From assembly GCA_905480335.1 (NCBI GenBank), contig CAJQPY010000006.1:1-64000 (forward strand): a DNA stretch of 64,000 nucleotides. The letters run 5' to 3'. The position numbers and the translations under genes were made by a program. Source of the stretch: an uncultured Ilumatobacter sp. (GTDB taxonomy: Bacteria > Actinomycetota > Acidimicrobiia > Acidimicrobiales > Ilumatobacteraceae). The notes under the pieces were generated by a model, which saw only the letters and a program-made list of their open reading frames with translations, made no database searches and was not told the DNA's origin. This document shows positions 41,674-51,080 of the stretch, one piece after another (position 1 is the stretch's first letter; the number at the start of each line of letters is the position of its first letter).

Positions 41674-41812
41674 CTCCCACCTCGATGCGCCGGTGCCTGC
41701 GTCGCTAGCCCTGCCTCTTTTTTGAAACGTGAAGCATTGAGTCGCGCAGGCTATGACGGATGTTGACGCTGATCGTCGCGACCCGCCGGGATTTGATGAG
41801 GTGAGGCGGGCG

Positions 41813-41818
41813 TAGACT
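41813..41818 (+). promoter_or_regulatory. -10 hexamer TAGACT of the selA region
   Basis: TAGACT ends 7 nt before a GTG at 41826 that opens a nine-codon frame. The -35 match (TTGATG at 41793) has a short 14-bp spacer, so the call is tentative. Confidence 0.35.
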
Positions 41819-41825
41819 GTGGGGC

Positions 41826-41855
41826 GTGCGATTGATTTGTCGGGGGCGGCCGTGA
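41826..41855 (+). CDS. nine-codon upstream ORF coupled to selA
   Basis: GTG at 41826 opens the peptide MRLICRGRP, and its TGA overlaps the proposed selA start (GTGA at 41852-41855). It sits at leaderless distance from the TAGACT hexamer. It may be a leader peptide that feeds ribosomes into selA, or a coincidence in a short 5' leader. Confidence 0.3.
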   Translation: MRLICRGRP

Positions 41856-43159
41856 CTGCCCCGAACCGTCCGCCGTCGGTGGACACCCTCGCCCGGTCTC
41901 TAAGGTCGTCCGGGCTGCCGCACCCGATCTGCGTCGACATTGCCCGTGAAGCGATTGAAGCCGGCGACGTCGAGAATGCTTCGGCACGCGCCGATACATT
42001 TCGACGGACGTTGCTGACCGATGTGGTCAACGCAACTGGGGTTCTGCTCCATACGAATCTCGGTCGTGCACCGCTCGGTCACCACCAGCCAGCACAGGCA
42101 CAAACGGTCGAGTTCGACTTGTCAACAGGTGAGCGTGGCTCGCGCCAGACCGCAGTCGGTCAGCTTTTCGCCCGTCTCACCGGGGCCGAGGACGCAATGA
42201 TTGTCAACAACAACGCTGCTGCCGTCCTGCTTGTGCTTGCCGCACTCGCTGAGGGCCGTGACGTGCCGGTGAGCCGCGGCGAAAGCGTCGAGATCGGCGG
42301 GTCGTTCCGCGTCCCCGAAGTGATGGAGCAGTCGGGCTGCCGCCTTGTCGACGTCGGCACTACGAATCGAACGCGCCTGTCCGATTACGAGCGAGCGATC
42401 GCTCGTCCCGGGATCGATGTGGCCATGGTGATGAAGGTGCACCCGAGCAACTACCGCGTCGATGGCTTCATCGAGGAGACTTCGATTGCGGAGCTCTCTA
42501 CGCTCAATGTGCCGCTAATGGCCGACATAGGCAGCGGTCTGCTGGATGCCAAGGTGCCTTGGCTGAAGGGAGCACCACCTACTTGGTTAGCGGATGAACC
42601 GGCTGCCGTGCAGGCGATCTCCGATGGTGCTGGCATCATCACGTTCTCCGGCGACAAGCTGCTCGGCGGACCACAGTCTGGGATCATCGCCGGTCGAGCC
42701 GACCTCGTGGAGCAGTGCAAACGCCACCCGCTTGCGCGAGCTCTGCGGCCTGGTGGACTGGTTCTGCGATCGCTTCAGGACACGGCACTCACGTATCTTG
42801 ACAAGCGCGCGGCTGTCGACATCGCGTTCTGGAAGATGGTAGACCGCTCGCTCGACGAGCTTGATGCTGCAGCCGAACGGATTCGTTTCGCCGTCATCCA
42901 CGACCATGACATCGATCCGGCGTTGCTGATGATCGAGCCGTCCGAGGCGCTGCCCGGCGCCGGCTCTGCCCCTGGGATCACCATGGCGTCGCGGGCGCTC
43001 GTGGTCGATGGGGATCATCTGGCGGCGTTGCGATCTGCTCCGACACCGGTGATCGCGCGAACCCGGGACGGTCGGACCTCTCTCGATCTCCGTGCGATCG
43101 ATCCCGGCCACGAAACGGTGGTAGTAGCAGCGCTCGGCGCTGCCCTGGCTGTCTCATGA
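41852..43159 (+). CDS. selA: L-seryl-tRNA(Sec) selenium transferase
   Basis: A 435-residue PLP enzyme that converts Ser-tRNA(Sec) to selenocysteyl-tRNA(Sec) using selenophosphate. Typical motifs are NATGVLLHTNLGRAPL, the NNNAAAVLLVLAALA segment, VGTTNRTRLSDYERAI and the PLP lysine in ITFSGDKLLGGPQSG. The frame opens at a GTG at 41819, but that codon would precede the transcript start predicted from the hexamer at 41813, so the GTG at 41852 is preferred. The stop overlaps selB by 4 bp. Neither the selenocysteine tRNA nor a selenoprotein gene is in the window. Confidence 0.93.
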   Translation: MTAPNRPPSVDTLARSLRSSGLPHPICVDIAREAIEAGDVENASARADTFRRTLLTDVVNATGVLLHTNLGRAPLGHHQPAQAQTVEFDLSTGERGSRQTAVGQLFARLTGAEDAMIVNNNAAAVLLVLAALAEGRDVPVSRGESVEIGGSFRVPEVMEQSGCRLVDVGTTNRTRLSDYERAIARPGIDVAMVMKVHPSNYRVDGFIEETSIAELSTLNVPLMADIGSGLLDAKVPWLKGAPPTWLADEPAAVQAISDGAGIITFSGDKLLGGPQSGIIAGRADLVEQCKRHPLARALRPGGLVLRSLQDTALTYLDKRAAVDIAFWKMVDRSLDELDAAAERIRFAVIHDHDIDPALLMIEPSEALPGAGSAPGITMASRALVVDGDHLAALRSAPTPVIARTRDGRTSLDLRAIDPGHETVVVAALGAALAVS

Positions 43160-44874
43160 CGGTTGTAGCAACTGCAGGGCACGTCGATCACGGCAAGTCG
43201 TCGCTGGTGCTTGCGCTCACCGGCACCGACCCGGATCGATTCGAGGAGGAGAAGCGGCGTGGCCTCACGATCGATCTCGGATTTGCCCACACCGTGCTTC
43301 CGTCAGGCCTCCAACTGAGCTTTATCGACGTCCCAGGACACGTGAAGTTCCTCCGCAATATGCTCGCAGGCGTCGGGGGTGTGAACGCGTGTGTCTTCGT
43401 CGTTGCTGCTACTGAGGGTTGGAAGCCACAGTCCGAGGAACATCTGCGGATTCTCGAATTGCTCGGAGTGCGGTTTGGACTAGTGGCATTAACGAAGGTC
43501 GACCTCGTCGACGACGACTTACTCGAGTTGGCTAAAATGGACATCGCCGATCACGTTGCAGGCACGTTCCTCGACGGGGCTCCGGTAGTGCCGGTGGCGG
43601 CGACCTTGGGTGTCGGAATCGAGGAGATGCGTCGCGAGATCGACGCGCTGATCGAGCGCAGCGACGGGGCAGCAGATCGCGCTCGGCCGCGACTCTGGAT
43701 CGACCGAGTGTTCGCTGCGAAGGGAAGCGGCACGGTTGTGACCGGCACGCTCGTCGGCGGTGTTTTGTCGGCCGACGACAACGTCCATGTTGCTCCGAGT
43801 GGCCGGGCCGCGCGCATCCGGTCGATCCAGACGGCGGGTATCGGCGTTGAGCGGATCGGACCGGGCAACCGCGTGGCACTCAATCTCGGCGGGGTCGATC
43901 ACCATGAGCTGTTGCGGGGTGATGCGGTCATTGAACCCGAACGGTGGTACCTCACCGATCGCATCGACGCGTCGCTCGACGTGCTCGCCTCGCTCGACCA
44001 TGAGGTGTCGAGGCGCGGGGCATACGTCGCCTACGTCGGCGCAGGTGAGCACTCTGTAAAAATGCGCGTGCTCGGAACCGAGGCGCTCGCGCCCGGAACG
44101 ACCGGTGCAATCCGACTGTTCCTCCCTGTAGCGCTTCCGTTGTTGCCTGGAGATCGGTTCATCCTGCGCGAGTCGGGTCGTGAGGAGACCGTAGGGGGCG
44201 GCGAGGTTCTCGACATTGCGCCCGTGCTACGTGCATCGCAGGCGGCGCCTGATCGCTCACTCGATCGTGTCGTGCGCGAGCGCGGATGGGTACGCGTTGA
44301 CGACCTCGAACGGCTGACCGGCGAGGTCGTGCCAGCAACGTTGGGTGACTGGGTCACCACCCCAGAGGCTCTCGCAGCAACTGTCGAGGCGGTCGTTTTG
44401 CGCGTGGCGGCAGCCGGCGTTGTTGGGGTCGACCTTGCCGTATTTGATGAGCGCGAGCGCGCTGCGATCGAGTCGAGCGATGATGTCGTCGTCGAGACCG
44501 GCCTAGTGCTCCCTGCGGACGCTGTGGATCCGTATGTTGACCACCCGTTCCTCGACGAGCTGCTCGCCGGCGGATTCGCCCCGTCGGCGCCGGACGGTGT
44601 CGACCGAAATGACATTCGGGAGTTGGCGCGCCGAGGTCACATCGTTCAGCGGGACGGCGTGGTATTCCACGCCGCAACGATCGACGCTGCGGCTCGAATC
44701 GCCGCAGACCTGTTGGCATTGACGCCGGAGGGCTTCACCGTCGCTGGGTTCCGGGACGCCACCGGAGCGAGCCGTAAGTTCGTGCTCCCGCTGGTGTCTG
44801 AGCTCGACAGCCGCGGGGTCACCCGTCGACGCAATGACGTGCGTATCGCCGGGCCACGGCTACCCGTCGACTGA
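43156..44874 (+). CDS. selB: selenocysteine-specific elongation factor
   Basis: A 572-residue GTPase that brings Sec-tRNA(Sec) to UGA codons with a SECIS hairpin. The G domain has GHVDHGKSSLV (G1), RRGLTIDLGFA (G2), DVPGHVKFLRNML (G3) and LTKVDLV (G4). Domains II and III (RVFAAKGSGTVVTGTLVGG) follow, then C-terminal winged helices (ending GASRKFVLPLVSELDSRGVT) that bind the SECIS element. Translationally coupled to selA, so the organism decodes UGA as selenocysteine in some gene elsewhere. Confidence 0.95.
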   Translation: MTVVATAGHVDHGKSSLVLALTGTDPDRFEEEKRRGLTIDLGFAHTVLPSGLQLSFIDVPGHVKFLRNMLAGVGGVNACVFVVAATEGWKPQSEEHLRILELLGVRFGLVALTKVDLVDDDLLELAKMDIADHVAGTFLDGAPVVPVAATLGVGIEEMRREIDALIERSDGAADRARPRLWIDRVFAAKGSGTVVTGTLVGGVLSADDNVHVAPSGRAARIRSIQTAGIGVERIGPGNRVALNLGGVDHHELLRGDAVIEPERWYLTDRIDASLDVLASLDHEVSRRGAYVAYVGAGEHSVKMRVLGTEALAPGTTGAIRLFLPVALPLLPGDRFILRESGREETVGGGEVLDIAPVLRASQAAPDRSLDRVVRERGWVRVDDLERLTGEVVPATLGDWVTTPEALAATVEAVVLRVAAAGVVGVDLAVFDERERAAIESSDDVVVETGLVLPADAVDPYVDHPFLDELLAGGFAPSAPDGVDRNDIRELARRGHIVQRDGVVFHAATIDAAARIAADLLALTPEGFTVAGFRDATGASRKFVLPLVSELDSRGVTRRRNDVRIAGPRLPVD

Positions 44875-44957
44875 CGAACGGGCGGCGGAGCCGAGATTGG
44901 TCAGTTCGCCGCTTGCCTTTGATGTCGGAGTGAACGGCGTCTGCAGGAATGAGGTTG

Positions 44958-46376
44958 TCAGGAATGGTGATGGTCATCGTCGCCGTTGTCGGCAGTGCCG
45001 TTATCAGGCGCCGCCTCATCAGCGGCCTCGGCTGTGGTCCCGCGTCGTTCCCGGTAGTCGCGAGCGGCGCCTTCGAGCGGTTCGACCTCAAGCGTGATGC
45101 CGTCGATTGCTGCGACTCGGATGGCGTCGCCCGCCATGACGGGTGTGGCCCGGTTGGTGAGCGCACGCCATCGTCCGCTGCCCACCTCCACCACACCCTC
45201 AGGGTCGACATCGGAAATGACCACGCCTTCTTCGCCGATCATCCACTCGCGGCCGATCGTCGGCGTGGCGAAACGGGTGCGGACCATGTTCGGCATCCCC
45301 ACGATGAAGGTCAACGTGATGCCGCCAATGCCGGTAAGGAGTGCAATCCATGACGGCCGCAGTGACGTGCCCGGCAGACTTTCGAAGAGAAACAGGCTTG
45401 CGATGATGATTCCGGCAATGCCGACACCGGTCCAGAATCTGGGAATCCCCACTTGGACGTCGACGGCAAAGGCCAGCATCGTCAGGAGAATTAGCGCAAC
45501 CGCCCAGCCGCGTGTGGGTAGAACGGCGAGTCCGGTGCAGGCGAGGATCACGCACACCGCGCCGACTACCGCAGCCACACCGATGCCGGCGGTGAAGAAC
45601 TCGAACACGATTAGCGCGAGTCCGGTCAGCAGCAGCAGGTAGGCGACTGGTGGGCTAGCGACCGTGTGGAACAGTTGGTCGACAAGTGAGAGCTTGGCGA
45701 AACGAACGGTCGATGTGGTGTCGCGACGGACCTGGCCGCTGTCGGTGATGACTTCTTCCGTGGTTTCCAGTGTCAGCCCGTCGATTTTGCGGCCGTCGAG
45801 GACCTCGACCATGCTTGTGATCGTCGGAACACCGACGTCTTGGATCTCCGTGAAAACGGCAAGGGCGCGGGCCTCATTCAACCCGAGTGAACCGTTGCGG
45901 AGGGCATTTTGGGCCGCGCCCTCGAAGCCGACCTGGCCGGACGAGGTAGACAGCGGTTGGCCGACGTAGCCGACGCGAGCGCCCGGAGCCATCCCGGAGA
46001 TGTCGGCAACCGTGAGCATCTGCGCAGCGGGTCCGTAGAAGCGTGCACCGTTCGGACCGACCCAGATCGCAATGGGGACAGCAGCGTTCTGAACCTTGTC
46101 GAGTAGCTCCTCGAGCGCGTCATCGTCGACGACGGTGCCCCGTGAGTTCACCTGCAGGATCAGTGCCTGGGAGCCCTCACCCTCAGCACGATCGACCGCG
46201 CTGTGGATCGAATCGGCGAGAATCGGATCGATCAGCCCGCTGACCTGGAGCACGTCGACGCGCCCTATCTCTTCGTTGGTCGCGTCCGTTTCTACGTCCG
46301 ACTGGGCCGACGATGGTGTGCCGAGCAACATGAGCCCGGCAAAGGTGACGAACAAGCCGATCGCTAGTCTGCGCAA
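44958..46376 (-). CDS. NfeD-family membrane protein with ClpP-like N-terminal domain
   Basis: A 472-residue long-form NfeD protein. It has a signal sequence, a ClpP/crotonase-like domain outside the membrane (DVLQVSGLIDPILADSIHSA, then ALILQVNSRGTVVDDDAL), five or so helices (LLLLTGLALIVFEFF onward) and a C-terminal OB-fold domain (GEEGVVISDVDPEGVVEVGS). In protease-active NfeD the Ser/Lys dyad follows a GG motif. Here APGARVGYVGQPL lacks an obvious Ser at that place, so activity is uncertain. Long NfeD often works with stomatin-like proteins in membrane quality control. The start is taken as TTG at 46376 because a GGAGG lies 5 nt upstream; the frame opens farther to 46466. Confidence 0.82.
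   Translation of the reverse strand: MRRLAIGLFVTFAGLMLLGTPSSAQSDVETDATNEEIGRVDVLQVSGLIDPILADSIHSAVDRAEGEGSQALILQVNSRGTVVDDDALEELLDKVQNAAVPIAIWVGPNGARFYGPAAQMLTVADISGMAPGARVGYVGQPLSTSSGQVGFEGAAQNALRNGSLGLNEARALAVFTEIQDVGVPTITSMVEVLDGRKIDGLTLETTEEVITDSGQVRRDTTSTVRFAKLSLVDQLFHTVASPPVAYLLLLTGLALIVFEFFTAGIGVAAVVGAVCVILACTGLAVLPTRGWAVALILLTMLAFAVDVQVGIPRFWTGVGIAGIIIASLFLFESLPGTSLRPSWIALLTGIGGITLTFIVGMPNMVRTRFATPTIGREWMIGEEGVVISDVDPEGVVEVGSGRWRALTNRATPVMAGDAIRVAAIDGITLEVEPLEGAARDYRERRGTTAEAADEAAPDNGTADNGDDDHHHS
46365..46370 (+). promoter_or_regulatory. -10 hexamer TAGTCT of the ArsA-like operon
   Basis: TAGTCT ends 8 nt before the GTG at 46379. The hexamer lies inside the first codons of the divergent NfeD gene. 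Confidence 0.45.
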
Positions 46377-46378
46377 GA

Positions 46379-47296
46379 GTGCCTCCGGTATGCGAGAACC
46401 CTTTGCGGTCGTTGACCGCCGCGAACGTCGTAGTGGTCGCCGGGAAGGGTGGGGTGGGGAAGACAACGGTAACGGCAGTCATCGCCCGTGCGGCGGCCCG
46501 ATCCGGGAACCGTGTGCTCGTGATCGAACTGGACGGCAAACCGGCACTCGACAAGTTGCTTCCCGATCACGATGGTGAGGAGCTCGCTGTAGTCCACCTG
46601 TCGGCGCCCGATGCGCTCGAGGAGTACCTCAACGACCACGGATTTCGCCGCATCGCCAAGCGTCTGAATCGGACCGGTGTAATCGACATGGTTGGGACGG
46701 CTGCTCCGGGCATCGACGATGTGGTCGTGCTCGGCAAGGTCAAGCACTACGAGAAGTCAACTGAGTACGACCTCATCGTGGTCGACGGGCCGGCGGCGGG
46801 ACACGCCGTCACGTTCCTGATGTCGGCGACCGGTCTCGCCGATGCGGTGCGCGGCGGCCCCGTCCGTTCCCAGGCCGATGACGTCCTTGAGTTGCTGGCG
46901 GAGCCCGAGCGGTGCATGACCGTACTCGTGACACTGCCCGAGACAACGCCGGTGAACGAGACGATCGAGACCGCGTATGCGCTTGAAGACGACGTCGGGA
47001 TCCGGCTCGGCCCGGTTGTCGTCAACGGCGTCGACCAGGGAACCGAGCTTCCCAAGGTGGGTGAGGTCGAGACGGCGCTGCAGGCCGCTGACCTCGGCGA
47101 TGCGGTCACCGACATGCTTCGTGATGCGGCGGCGTTCCGTCGATCGCGGCGGTCGATGGAGCGCAAGGCGATTGATCGATTGGCGGTTGGTTTGCCGCTC
47201 GATCAGGTCCAGATTCGAGCGCTGCCGGTCGCCGGACTCGATGCTGACGACATTGACGCGTTGGCCGACGAATTGCTCGTGAAGTCGGGATCATGA
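46379..47296 (+). CDS. ArsA/Get3-like ATPase, first of a pair (BagA/Rv3679-like)
   Basis: A 305-residue deviant Walker ATPase with the signature-lysine P-loop AGKGGVGKTT at about 21, switch I/II elements VIELDGKP and LIVVDGPAAGHAV, and the family A-loop LGPVVVNGVDQG. In Mycobacterium tuberculosis the adjacent homologues Rv3679 and Rv3680 form a Get3-like complex (established knowledge). By analogy this gene and the next encode a heterodimer. The stop overlaps the next start by 4 bp (ATGA). Function may be anion handling or client targeting. Confidence 0.87.
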   Translation: MPPVCENPLRSLTAANVVVVAGKGGVGKTTVTAVIARAAARSGNRVLVIELDGKPALDKLLPDHDGEELAVVHLSAPDALEEYLNDHGFRRIAKRLNRTGVIDMVGTAAPGIDDVVVLGKVKHYEKSTEYDLIVVDGPAAGHAVTFLMSATGLADAVRGGPVRSQADDVLELLAEPERCMTVLVTLPETTPVNETIETAYALEDDVGIRLGPVVVNGVDQGTELPKVGEVETALQAADLGDAVTDMLRDAAAFRRSRRSMERKAIDRLAVGLPLDQVQIRALPVAGLDADDIDALADELLVKSGS

Positions 47297-48423
47297 CGGC
47301 CGACGGGCCTGTCGCGGTCGGTTCGATGCGCGATGTTGTTCAGCAATCGGACGTGATCGTGTGCTGCGGATCGGGCGGAGTCGGCAAGACGACGACTGCA
47401 GCGATCATCGGTATGGACGCAGCTCGATTGGGTCGCAGCGTGGTGGTGGTCACAATCGACCCTGCGAAGCGTCTCGCCGACGCGTTGGGTCTGTCGATGG
47501 GCCTGTCGTCGGCACCGCAGCGCATCGGTGGCGTGGGCGTCGATATGGGTGCGGGCGGTGAGATGTGGGCGATGATGCTCGACACGGCGGCCACGTTCGA
47601 CGGGCTGGTGCGAATCTACGCCGACGACGAGCAACAGATCGACCGGATCCTGTCGAATCGCTTCTACCGCAACATGGCGGGAGCGATGAGTGGCACACAA
47701 GAGTACATGGCAGCCGAGACGCTGCATGCCCTACACAACGACAACCGGTTCGACCTCGTCGTGGTCGACACGCCTCCGAGCCGTAATGCGCTCGATTTCC
47801 TCGACGCTCCCGGGGTTCTCTCAAGATTCCTCGACCACCGCGTTTTTAAGTTGGCGATGTTGCCGACCCGTAGCGGCCTCAAGGTGTTTGGTTCCGCCGC
47901 ACAGCCATTCTTCAAGGCGATCGGCAGGGTGGTGGGATCCGACGTGCTCGCCGATTCGATGGCGTTCTTCCAGGCGTTTTCCGGCATGGAAACTGGCTTT
48001 CGCGAGCGCGCCGATGATGTTGTTGCATTGCTGCGCGCCGAGCGCACGAATTTTGTCGTGGTTGCATCTCCTCGGCATGACACGATCACCGAAGCGGTAT
48101 GGCTTGCCCAACAACTTGGCGATCAGGGAGTTGGAGTTGCCGCAGCGATCATTAACCGGGTGCAGCCGTCGTTCGGGGTGATTGATGTGCCTACCGGCGT
48201 CGAGGTGCCGGGGGCTAGTCGTGATGTTGTGTCGGCGTTATGGAAGAACCTCGGTGAACTCCAGCAGATCCGTAGAGCGGAGCTGGAGGCACTCGAACCA
48301 CTCGTCGCACTAATAGAGCCGGCACCGATCGCGCTACTTCCGCTACTCGACGGCGATATTCATGACCTCGACAGCCTTGATCAGGTCGCTCAGCATCTCT
48401 TCCTTGAGCGCAACCGCTGTTGA
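47293..48423 (+). CDS. ArsA/Get3-like ATPase, second of a pair (BagB/Rv3680-like)
   Basis: A 376-residue partner of the preceding gene. Its P-loop reads CCGSGGVGKTTTAA, so the intermonomer signature lysine of the first subunit is replaced by Ser. Other motifs are VVVTIDPAKRLADALG, the FDLVVVDTPPSRNALDFLDA switch and a central helical insertion (RILSNRFYRNMAGAMSGTQEYMA). The insertion (MAGAMSGTQEYMA) is typical of the actinobacterial group. The asymmetric P-loops suggest that one composite active site differs from the other. Confidence 0.88.
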   Translation: MTADGPVAVGSMRDVVQQSDVIVCCGSGGVGKTTTAAIIGMDAARLGRSVVVVTIDPAKRLADALGLSMGLSSAPQRIGGVGVDMGAGGEMWAMMLDTAATFDGLVRIYADDEQQIDRILSNRFYRNMAGAMSGTQEYMAAETLHALHNDNRFDLVVVDTPPSRNALDFLDAPGVLSRFLDHRVFKLAMLPTRSGLKVFGSAAQPFFKAIGRVVGSDVLADSMAFFQAFSGMETGFRERADDVVALLRAERTNFVVVASPRHDTITEAVWLAQQLGDQGVGVAAAIINRVQPSFGVIDVPTGVEVPGASRDVVSALWKNLGELQQIRRAELEALEPLVALIEPAPIALLPLLDGDIHDLDSLDQVAQHLFLERNRC

Positions 48424-48482
48424 TTTGGCTGAACTCAGGACCGGTTGACGGGTCAGCACCGTCCTCAGGTTGCGGCGCCGGG

Positions 48483-48488
48483 TAGGTT
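48483..48488 (+). promoter_or_regulatory. -10 hexamer TAGGTT of the receiver protein gene
   Basis: TAGGTT ends 6 nt before the GTG at 48495, predicting a leaderless mRNA. Confidence 0.5.
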
Positions 48489-48494
48489 TTCGAC

Positions 48495-48974
48495 GTGCAC
48501 ATTCTGCTTGCCACCGATGCCGACTGGATCGCCGATGAGGTCACCAACGCGCTCGGCGGTTCCGACGACACCTTTACGGTTTGTCGCGAAGGCCGCATTG
48601 TCAGCGAGCAGATTGAGGAACAGAGGCCCGATCTAGCGATCTTCGACCTACAGATCGGCTCGATGGGTGGCATGGCGGTGACGATGTCGCTACGTCTCGA
48701 CGAATCCGCGGGCAACGCTCGGCATGTCCCAGTGTTGATGCTGCTTGACCGTGTCGCCGACGTCCACCTGGCACGTCGTTGTAACGCGGAGGGATGGCTG
48801 ATCAAGCCGCTTGATTCACTTCGTCTCAAGCGGGCGGCCAAAGCGCTCCTTGCCGGGGGCAGCTACACCGAAGGCGTACCCGTCGATGCGGTACCAGTCG
48901 ACTCAATGATTGAGCTTGGCGAGCTTGATCAGGACACGGAATCGTCCGAGGAAGAACCCGTCGACGCCGGATAG
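48495..48974 (+). CDS. stand-alone response regulator receiver protein
   Basis: A 159-residue CheY-like receiver. Acidic residues Asp8/Asp10 start the fold (MHILLATDADW), Asp51 (LAIFDLQIGSMGG) is the phospho-acceptor, and Lys104 is in WLIKPLDSLR. No DNA-binding or enzymatic output domain follows, only an acidic tail ending ESSEEEPVDAG. The protein may act by direct protein contact. No histidine kinase is encoded nearby. Start is a GTG at leaderless distance from a promoter hexamer. Confidence 0.82.
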   Translation: MHILLATDADWIADEVTNALGGSDDTFTVCREGRIVSEQIEEQRPDLAIFDLQIGSMGGMAVTMSLRLDESAGNARHVPVLMLLDRVADVHLARRCNAEGWLIKPLDSLRLKRAAKALLAGGSYTEGVPVDAVPVDSMIELGELDQDTESSEEEPVDAG

Positions 48975-48987
48975 GGTCGGGGTGCTA

Positions 48988-49065
48988 CGGGGTGTAGCGC
49001 AGCTTGGTAGCGCGCCACGTTCGGGACGTGGAGGCCGGGAGTTCAAATCTCCCCACCCCGACCAA
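48988..49065 (+). tRNA. tRNA-Pro (anticodon CGG)
   Basis: CGGGGTG pairs with CACCCCG in the acceptor stem. The D-arm (GCGCAGCTTGGTAGCGC), the anticodon arm CCACG-TTCGGGA-CGTGG with anticodon CGG, and the T-arm GGGAGTTCAAATCTCCC are all standard. The discriminator is A and CCA is encoded at the 3' end. It reads CCG proline codons. It follows the receiver gene on the same strand. Confidence 0.96.
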
Positions 49066-49576
49066 GAAAGCCCTTGTCAGAATCGTCTGGCTGGGGCTCT
49101 TTCTTGTCTGTGACGAGGCAACTCGTCCGCCGCAGAAGGGCGGCCGCAGCCGTTTGGAGCCGAGGCAACTCTCGCGCCGGCGTGCGTACACAAAGCTCGC
49201 ATTCGTTCCATGTCTGCACTATGCAACAGTGTCCCGTGTTACCTCCCGGTCGGCGAAGTCAACGAACGCGTGTTCTGAGTTGTCGGGAGATGGTTACCGT
49301 TGGCGTCGGAGACGCGGCGGGTGCAACCCTGACCGAGGCTATTCGATCGTGACGAGCCAACTCGTACTTGACAGCCCGATCCTATTCGGCGAGCCGACTG
49401 GGAACACGACCTCACGGATCTCTGACCCGTTGACCTTTGCGTAGTGGATCGATCCAATTGATCCGTGAGTCCTGCCCTTGATGGATGCGAGAAATCCACG
49501 GTTGCGTACTTCTTGAAGTCAGGTTCACAGAACTGCCGTCGCGAATGTTGTGAGGTGTCGGATCTACGCTGCGGTG
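49066..49576. other. intergenic stretch, no gene recognised
   Basis: About 510 bp after tRNA-Pro hold only frames that begin inside the tRNA or lack similarity. No integrase or attachment-site duplicate of the tRNA 3' end was seen. A TACGCT promoter hexamer for the next gene lies at its end. Confidence 0.5.
49565..49570 (+). promoter_or_regulatory. -10 hexamer TACGCT of the MazG-like gene
   Basis: TACGCT ends 6 nt before the ATG at 49577; probably leaderless. Confidence 0.5.
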
Positions 49577-49870
49577 ATGGATTTCGCCGAGCTGCAGGAC
49601 GTGATCAACCGGACGTATGGCGACCGAGACCGCAAGCGGGGCACGGCGCCGACCGTTGCGTGGTTGTGCGAGGAAGTCGGCGAGCTCGCGCAGGCGGTTC
49701 GTAAAGGGTCGCAGGCGCAGAAGGTGCACGAGTTCGGTGACGTCGTGGCCTGGGTGGCAACGCTTGCCAATCAGGTCGGCGTTGATCTCAATGAGGCTGC
49801 GGCGAGGTTCGCCAAAGGATGCCCCAAATGTCACGCCTTGCCCTGCACCTGCATCGAACCGACCCAGTAG
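49577..49870 (+). CDS. MazG-like nucleotide pyrophosphohydrolase with C-terminal Cys cluster
   Basis: A 97-residue all-alpha NTP pyrophosphohydrolase. The metal motif EExxE...ExxD is present (WLCEEVGELAQAVRKGS, then HEFGDVVAWVATLANQ). The C-terminus reads GCPKCHALPCTC, four cysteines that look like a small zinc-binding knuckle, which standard MazG domains lack. It probably hydrolyses non-canonical or excess nucleoside triphosphates. Same overall type as short single-domain MazG proteins. It converges with asd. Confidence 0.82.
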   Translation: MDFAELQDVINRTYGDRDRKRGTAPTVAWLCEEVGELAQAVRKGSQAQKVHEFGDVVAWVATLANQVGVDLNEAAARFAKGCPKCHALPCTCIEPTQ

Positions 49871-49906
49871 GACCCCCGTTGGTACTGGCGAGATTTCGCA
49901 ACACCG

Positions 49907-51022
<1,116 letters not shown>

Positions 51023-51080
51023 TTACGAAAGACCCGGCGGCTGTTGGGTCAACCCAATAGAAGCTGGCACACTCGGGGTC

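Noticed and set aside
41661-41830. tRNA-Sec next to selA
   Set aside because: No long acceptor arm or TCA anticodon loop could be found.
48985-49191. Minus-strand frame reading VGRFELPASTSRTWRATK
   Set aside because: This is the well-known false protein obtained by translating the antisense of a tRNA and its flank; it overlaps tRNA-Pro.
49004-49444. 146-codon plus-strand frame beginning inside tRNA-Pro
   Set aside because: It starts within the tRNA, has no family similarity and no start signal.
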